A stretch of DNA of 64,000 bases from Pasteurellaceae bacterium Macca (GTDB taxonomy: Bacteria > Pseudomonadota > Gammaproteobacteria > Enterobacterales > Pasteurellaceae). Within the stretch, counting starts at the first letter, position 1; the number at the start of each line of letters is the position of its first letter. The stretch is from contig LVZB01000030.1 of NCBI GenBank assembly GCA_023101485.1, forward strand, positions 186,001 to 250,000. The letters are read 5' to 3'. Below, in pieces: positions 60,363 to 64,000 of the stretch. The position numbers were made by a program, and so were the translations under genes. Below the pieces are notes generated by a model that worked only from the letters and a program-made list of their open reading frames with translations, made no database searches and was not told where the DNA came from.

Positions 60363-60624
60363 TATTTCCCCCTTCTAATAATTTCTCGGCTTGATTGATG
60401 AAATGATTGAGCTTCTCGGCTTTATGGGCCAGCACGTCTAAATAGGCTTCTTGCTCCTCTAAATGCCACTGTAAAACGCTAATTGCGCATTTAAAGACTT
60501 CACCCGTGTAAGCCGTTGGATTATCCGCCATCATCGCCAACTGGGATTTCATTCGGGCTTGGTCGTGCAGTAATCGGCTAATCATTGTCGGGTTGATTTT
60601 TAACCGGTGCATTGGGCTAGACAT
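60355..60624 (-). CDS. Hypothetical small helical protein
   Basis: An 89-residue protein starting MSSPMHRLKINPTMISRLLH. I prefer the ATG at 60624, five bases after GGGGG; a GTG two codons upstream is too close to that site. It is predicted helical (EEQEAYLDVLAHKAEKLNHF). It ends EGGNNG with the downstream ribosome site coding the glycines. Function unknown. Confidence 0.65.
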   Translation of the reverse strand: MSSPMHRLKINPTMISRLLHDQARMKSQLAMMADNPTAYTGEVFKCAISVLQWHLEEQEAYLDVLAHKAEKLNHFINQAEKLLEGGNNG

Positions 60625-60892
60625 TTTCACCCCCTTTTATCGCTTTACGATATTGTGTAACGGCTTCGGAAAGCTCTTCGTATTTGACTTTACTGCTAGT
60701 CAGTAAGTCGCTAATCGTCCATAGCATACCGCCAACAATTTCAATGCTTGGAGTAAAGTTTTGGCTGTTGTTTTCGCATAAATCTACGCTTAAATATTCA
60801 ATTAGAGCGGAAGCTTGGCTGATTTTGGCGTGTAACTCATCGCTGGCATCAAGGTAGTTTGAAAGCGCTTGTTCAGCTGTTAAATTACGCAT
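60617..60892 (-). CDS. Hypothetical small helical protein
   Basis: A 91-residue protein starting MRNLTAEQALSNYLDASDEL. It looks all-helical. Its layout (N-terminal helix, a short Ser/Asn-rich linker, then a helical half with LWTISDLLTSS) parallels the next gene upstream, LDLFNGLERVQDLMDSLS, so they may be distant paralogs. It ends KGGENV. Start overlaps the previous stop in ATGCGTAA. Function unknown. Confidence 0.65.
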   Translation of the reverse strand: MRNLTAEQALSNYLDASDELHAKISQASALIEYLSVDLCENNSQNFTPSIEIVGGMLWTISDLLTSSKVKYEELSEAVTQYRKAIKGGENV

Positions 60893-61127
60893 CTTTTCCC
60901 CCTTTGCTAAGGCTATCCATTAAGTCTTGAACACGCTCCAAACCATTGAATAAATCAAGGCTGATTCTTTTTAGAGCAAGGTTGAGCGAACCTTGATTGA
61001 GTGATACAAATTCATTATCAGGATCCACACTCGCCAAGCATTCAATCATTGTGCCTAAGCTGTAAAGCGTGTCCATTTCTTGTTTTAATTTGTCTTGTAG
61101 ATTTGGGATTGAGTGGGAATTACGCAT
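60885..61127 (-). CDS. Hypothetical small helical protein
   Basis: An 80-residue protein starting MRNSHSIPNLQDKLKQEMDT at 61127, eight bases after GGAGGG; an in-frame ATG 15 codons upstream lies deep in the preceding gene. It is mostly helical and acidic, ends KGGKDA, and its stop overlaps the next start in ATGCGTAA. Function unknown. Confidence 0.65.
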   Translation of the reverse strand: MRNSHSIPNLQDKLKQEMDTLYSLGTMIECLASVDPDNEFVSLNQGSLNLALKRISLDLFNGLERVQDLMDSLSKGGKDA

Positions 61128-61542
61128 CACTTCTGCCCTCCATTGCTGAATTGAACACAATAGGGCAGGCAAGGCATAAGCCGGTGGTGATAGGGTGTTT
61201 CATTGTGGATTTCTCGTAACTGTGTTTAGTAAATGATTTGCCGACCTGTAATAGGTGTGGCAAGGCTTCAACTACCGCAGTTACACGGCTCGCCTTATTC
61301 GTGCGGATATGCTCCACCTTATTTCGACGTATAGACCTTGCCACAAATTCGGCTTTACCTCGATTGAGTAGATCAAGGGCAGGAATTTGAGGTACAAAAA
61401 ATCCGCAAGTCTGACGGGTGCGGTAGCCGGTAACTGTTGTAGTATTGTTGCAATTAGTGGTTGCAACGGTATGAATGCTACAAGCTACGGCTAAGTTTGA
61501 CAAGCTGTAATTTTGTTCAGTATATGAAAATGAATTACGCAT
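61120..61542 (-). CDS. Hypothetical protein with Cys-containing N-terminal part
   Basis: A 140-residue protein starting MRNSFSYTEQNYSLSNLAVA. The first 45 residues hold three cysteines and many Thr/Asn; the middle is basic (RGKAEFVARSIRRNKVEHIR). An internal in-frame ATG (MKHPITTGLCLACPIVFNSA) could give a 27-residue product. Such layouts occur among phage and satellite early genes but I do not recognise the family. Its start and stop both lie in ATGCGTAA overlaps. Confidence 0.55.
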   Translation of the reverse strand: MRNSFSYTEQNYSLSNLAVACSIHTVATTNCNNTTTVTGYRTRQTCGFFVPQIPALDLLNRGKAEFVARSIRRNKVEHIRTNKASRVTAVVEALPHLLQVGKSFTKHSYEKSTMKHPITTGLCLACPIVFNSAMEGRSDA

Positions 61543-62170
61543 AAATCCCCCCTTGGCTCGCTAAACAAGCGGTCTGATTTTGGGAACATTTTGCACTCGG
61601 CAAGCGTTTGATAAATAGCGGGGGCTGGCTTGGGTTGAATGCCTGTAATTTGCTTTTGGCTTCGGTGAAATTGCGGGCGTAAAAAGTAATATTAAGGCGT
61701 TTTTCGCCTTGCTGGGTGAGATAGGTGTAAAGCATTTTGCGTAACTCCACTGGATAATTTTCGAGAGTTACCGCTAAATTTTCGACGATTTGGGCGGTAA
61801 CGTGTAACGGGGTCGAAAACTGCAACCAGTGGAACGCAGCAAAGGGCGAACCTTTCCCGTTACACGCTACCATTGAGAGAAGTTTAACCAATCCAATATT
61901 GGATGGGTTAGTTTCTTTGGGTGTGCGTGTGCTACGAATAAAAAAACACGCTGGGGGCGTGCTATTCGCCGTTGATAAATCATTCGAGTTTCGAGGCTCG
62001 GCAATCGATTTTGCGACTGCGGTGCAAAATTTAGGGAAAATCCGACCGCTTGTCAAGGCGTTGATGTTCAGCAAGTTTGCCGAAATGTGTAGGATATTCG
62101 CTAATAGGTGGCGATTTGTTGGTAAGTTGTGGCTATTTTCGGTAAAATAGTGCAGTAAAAATTTTTTCAT
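61535..62170 (-). CDS. Icd-like/Ash-like phage protein
   Basis: A 211-residue protein starting MKKFLLHYFTENSHNLPTNR. The central block STPPACFFIRSTRTPKETNP followed by SNIGLVKLLSMVACNGKGSP is typical of Pasteurellaceae prophage proteins annotated as host cell division inhibitor Icd-like. Direct evidence for division inhibition in this family is thin. It ends GGIYA, the glycines coming from the GGGGGG ribosome site of the next gene. An uptake sequence lies within it (about 62045). Confidence 0.55.
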   Translation of the reverse strand: MKKFLLHYFTENSHNLPTNRHLLANILHISANLLNINALTSGRIFPKFCTAVAKSIAEPRNSNDLSTANSTPPACFFIRSTRTPKETNPSNIGLVKLLSMVACNGKGSPFAAFHWLQFSTPLHVTAQIVENLAVTLENYPVELRKMLYTYLTQQGEKRLNITFYARNFTEAKSKLQAFNPSQPPLFIKRLPSAKCSQNQTACLASQGGIYA

Positions 62171-62185
62171 CTTTTTGATTCCTTC

Positions 62186-62243
62186 GCCCTTTCGTATTGT
62201 TGAAAGGGCTTTTTGTTGGGGGCACTCCCGAAAAATCGGGAGA
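62186..62243. promoter_or_regulatory. Tandem hairpins between rha and the Icd-like gene
   Basis: GCCCTTTC (62186-62193) pairs with GAAAGGGC (62202-62209), followed on the plus strand by TTTTTG. CTCCCGA (62225-62231) pairs with TCGGGAG (62236-62242). In the leftward operon transcript the CTCCCGA hairpin comes first, right after rha. They may act as an attenuator or processing site separating the regulatory and effector halves of the operon. Confidence 0.5.
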
Positions 62244-62254
62244 GGTTTGCAGGG

Positions 62255-62923
62255 TTAAGCCTGTTGGCGTAAAACATAAAGGGCGGATTGCTCTAATTTG
62301 ATTTTGCGTTCGGAGTAAGGCATTCCTAGCTTAATCATTACGGCGTTTTCTGTGGTTAATTCATCAAGCAATTTCAATGTGTTTTCACTTAAATGCTGGC
62401 GAATATCGTCATCATCGGGGTAACCGTTTTCTGATAGCCATTGCTTGCCCGTTTGCCCTAGTGCTACTCGATAAATTAAATTGTTCTCTTGGCTGTAAGC
62501 GTATTTATTGAGCTTGCCCGTCTGGTCTTGGCGGTATTTAATCGCATCATTTAAACGGCGTTGGTCATGTTTAATCTGCTCCCGTGCATCAATCCAATCT
62601 CTCATTTTGTTAAATTGTTTAATGTACGCTTCTTTAAATTCCGCCGCCTTTTTGCCTCGAAAGCCCATTACGAGAAAGGTAAAGCCGTCTTGAGTCATTC
62701 TGACCATTGGCTGGCGTTTGTTCTGTTCATTGAGGTAATAGGACTGCTGAAAATTCAGCCGTCTAAATTCAGTTGAGCAATCTAAATTTTCAATCGCTTG
62801 TAAAATGTTCTTATGCTGTTTGCCGAATACCTCCGCCACTTTTCGGCTATCAGTCATTGCCGTTAATTCTTGGCGAAATAGGTGAGCAATAACAGCTTGA
62901 TGTTCAATCATTGAGTTAATCAT
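62255..62923 (-). CDS. rha: Rha family phage regulatory protein
   Basis: A 222-residue protein with the pRha domain at residues about 20-110: TDSRKVAEVFGKQHKNILQA, then RMTQDGFTFLVMGFRGKKA. The C-terminal half is helical and may be an ORF6C-like or unique domain. In phage P22-like and phi80 systems Rha interferes with infection in hosts lacking IHF. The ATG at 62923, five bases after GGGGG, is preferred over a start six codons upstream. It overlaps alpA by 8 bases (ATGATTAA). Confidence 0.85.
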   Translation of the reverse strand: MINSMIEHQAVIAHLFRQELTAMTDSRKVAEVFGKQHKNILQAIENLDCSTEFRRLNFQQSYYLNEQNKRQPMVRMTQDGFTFLVMGFRGKKAAEFKEAYIKQFNKMRDWIDAREQIKHDQRRLNDAIKYRQDQTGKLNKYAYSQENNLIYRVALGQTGKQWLSENGYPDDDDIRQHLSENTLKLLDELTTENAVMIKLGMPYSERKIKLEQSALYVLRQQA

Positions 62924-63152
62924 TGTTACCCCCTGATCCATTTCGCTCCGCTTCTTTACCCATCATCCATTGGCGAATTTCAGATAGATTCCAACGAATA
63001 TGATTGCGAGAAAGGCGAATCGGCTGTGGGAAGGTTTTATCCTCTTGCATCATCGTGTAAAGTTTGGTGCGTTTAATGCCAATCATCGTCATCACATCTT
63101 GGGTCGCACCCCATACGGCTTCTGCACCGCTTGGCTTATTGATTGCAGTCAT
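62916..63152 (-). CDS. alpA: AlpA-family regulator/excisionase
   Basis: A 78-residue winged-helix DNA-binding protein starting MTAINKPSGAEAVW, with the AlpA signature MIGIKRTKLYTMMQE, FPQPIRLSRNHIRW and LSEIRQWM. In P4-like satellites and Gram-negative PICIs AlpA activates the element's own promoters and excision. The start at 63152 follows AGGAGGG and lies inside the previous gene. It ends GSGGNND. Confidence 0.88.
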   Translation of the reverse strand: MTAINKPSGAEAVWGATQDVMTMIGIKRTKLYTMMQEDKTFPQPIRLSRNHIRWNLSEIRQWMMGKEAERNGSGGNND

Positions 63153-63585
63153 CTTTACCCTCCTGTTGCACGGCATTGACTTCTCTGACTACGCCTTTAA
63201 ATTGCCCAATCAGAAAATCAATGGCGTGATTTAAAGCTGGGTTCTGTTCGCTTTTACCTTGCTTTAACGCCTCAGCTAAGGCTTGGCATTCTGCGGCTAA
63301 CTGTTTTTTTAGGTGGAAATGCGCTGGGTTATGTTCAAAGCAATTTGCTACGCTATCCCGGACCAACCAAAATTGACGGCGTAATTGTGGAAAATTAGGC
63401 AGAATTTCGACCGCTTGCACAGAAGATTCCGCCGGCTTATGTAACACTGCGGTGAGCTGTTTTTTCTGCGTAGGGCGTGGTTTTTGATTCAACGCTTTAC
63501 TTGGTGATGCTTGTTCAGGTTTCGTTTTTGCTTTGTGGTTAGCCTTCCATTCTTGGAGGGCTTGTTTTGGGTTGGTAGGTTTCAT
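63136..63585 (-). CDS. Hypothetical basic protein heading the operon
   Basis: A 149-residue protein starting MKPTNPKQALQEWKANHKAK. The first 50 residues are Lys/Gln/Pro-rich and probably disordered; the rest is helical. I do not recognise the family. It starts after GGGAG and overlaps alpA by 17 bases. The segment upstream (63586-63740) holds no gene except promoter sequence and the terminator of the next gene. Confidence 0.65.
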   Translation of the reverse strand: MKPTNPKQALQEWKANHKAKTKPEQASPSKALNQKPRPTQKKQLTAVLHKPAESSVQAVEILPNFPQLRRQFWLVRDSVANCFEHNPAHFHLKKQLAAECQALAEALKQGKSEQNPALNHAIDFLIGQFKGVVREVNAVQQEGKDDCNQ

Positions 63586-63685
63586 TTATCGCTCCCGTTC
63601 GTTAAGGTTTAAGGTTTGTTGTAACTTTTCGGGGGGATATTTAAAGGGAATTTTGAAAGGCTGAAAAACGCATAAGCTACTTATA

Positions 63686-63726
63686 AAAGTACAAAAGCAA
63701 CTTTTCATAGTGAATAAGTTGCTTTT
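63686..63726 (-). terminator. Terminator between the two right-end genes
   Basis: AAAAGCAACTT (63693-63703) pairs perfectly with AAGTTGCTTTT (63716-63726), with TTTTGTACTTTT following on the minus strand, 15 bases after the rightmost gene's stop codon. Confidence 0.75.
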
Positions 63727-63740
63727 GATCATAGCTTTAA

Positions 63741-63998
63741 CTATTTAGCCGGTTGATGTGGTCTAATCCAGCGGATTATAGTTTGGATGCTTTGTGATAA
63801 ATCTAATTTATCTTTAAGTTGGTAAGCCATATTTTCTTGACTGATTGTTGGGTCTTTTCCCCATATATCTTTTGCATATTCTTCCGCTTTCAGTTGTTCG
63901 GGCTTTTTTCTTTTAGGTTTTTTAGCTTTTATACTTCTTTCTATCGTTGGTAATTCATCAGAAATATAAACCATTCTGTTTATCTGTGACCTTATCAT
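63741..63998 (-). CDS. Hypothetical protein, possibly cut by the window edge
   Basis: An 85-codon frame with a very basic central part (KAKKPKRKKPEQLKAEEYA) and a C-terminal helical end (QSIQTIIRWIRPHQPAK). A first ATG is at 63998, two bases from the edge, and a second at 63974, so the true start may be outside. It is not recognised. Phage and satellite proteins with such Lys-rich linkers often bind DNA, but this is only a guess. Confidence 0.5.
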   Translation of the reverse strand: MIRSQINRMVYISDELPTIERSIKAKKPKRKKPEQLKAEEYAKDIWGKDPTISQENMAYQLKDKLDLSQSIQTIIRWIRPHQPAK

Positions 63999-64000
63999 CA

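Noticed and set aside
61899..62150. Plus-strand frame of 83 codons opposite the Icd-like gene
   Set aside because: No ribosome site, no similarity to known proteins, and it lies entirely antisense to a gene with better support.

Overview
The window is chromosomal DNA from a member of the Pasteurellaceae. The 7-base core AAGCGGT of the Actinobacillus pleuropneumoniae-type DNA uptake sequence (ACAAGCGGTC) occurs about forty times on the two strands by eye. Gene blocks such as galU-csrA-alaS-uspA, pheS-pheT-ihfA-nlpC, rplM-rpsI and citCDEF-citXG-citT match the family. This uptake type fits the Actinobacillus/Mannheimia/Bibersteinia side rather than Haemophilus influenzae. I cannot name the species.

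Layout. 0-9 kb: housekeeping genes (galU partial, csrA, alaS, a universal stress protein, slt, hpt, aspC). 9-16 kb: icd, acnB and gltA, the three enzymes from oxaloacetate plus acetyl-CoA to 2-oxoglutarate, then metF behind a likely MetJ operator. 16-24 kb: a sugar operon (DeoR regulator, AgaS isomerase, mannose-family PTS IIB/IIC/IID/IIA, cytoplasmic GH35 beta-galactosidase, LacD-type aldolase) that looks built to import and split a beta-galactoside, perhaps Gal-GalNAc/GlcNAc. A 45-bp perfect inverted repeat pair sits inside it. 24 kb: a decayed yefM-yoeB toxin-antitoxin pair. 24.6-33.2 kb: one 2841-residue trimeric autotransporter adhesin with a 1584-bp unit repeated about 2.7 times. 33.8-38.5 kb: fieF, yaaA, ribosomal proteins L13/S9, zapG. 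38.9-40.5 kb: an oppA gene broken by one inserted base. 40.6-47.3 kb: a complete citrate fermentation operon with a good FNR-like box. 47.8-55.4 kb: tRNA-Val(GAC), apaH, metB, dapB, and the pheST-ihfA-nlpC block.

55.6-64 kb is a mobile region. An IS1595-family element abuts a phage antirepressor that has lost its start. A tyrosine integrase missing its catalytic end lies tail to tail with it. Then comes a leftward operon of ten genes: alpA-type regulator, Rha regulator, Icd-like protein, several unrecognised small proteins, and a P4/D5-type primase-helicase. No capsid, tail or lysis gene is visible. The set resembles a phage satellite (PICI- or P4-like), but the window ends before its far boundary. 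Within this operon, seven successive junctions carry a G-rich Shine-Dalgarno inside the 3' end of the upstream gene, so six of those seven proteins end in a near-terminal Gly-Gly.
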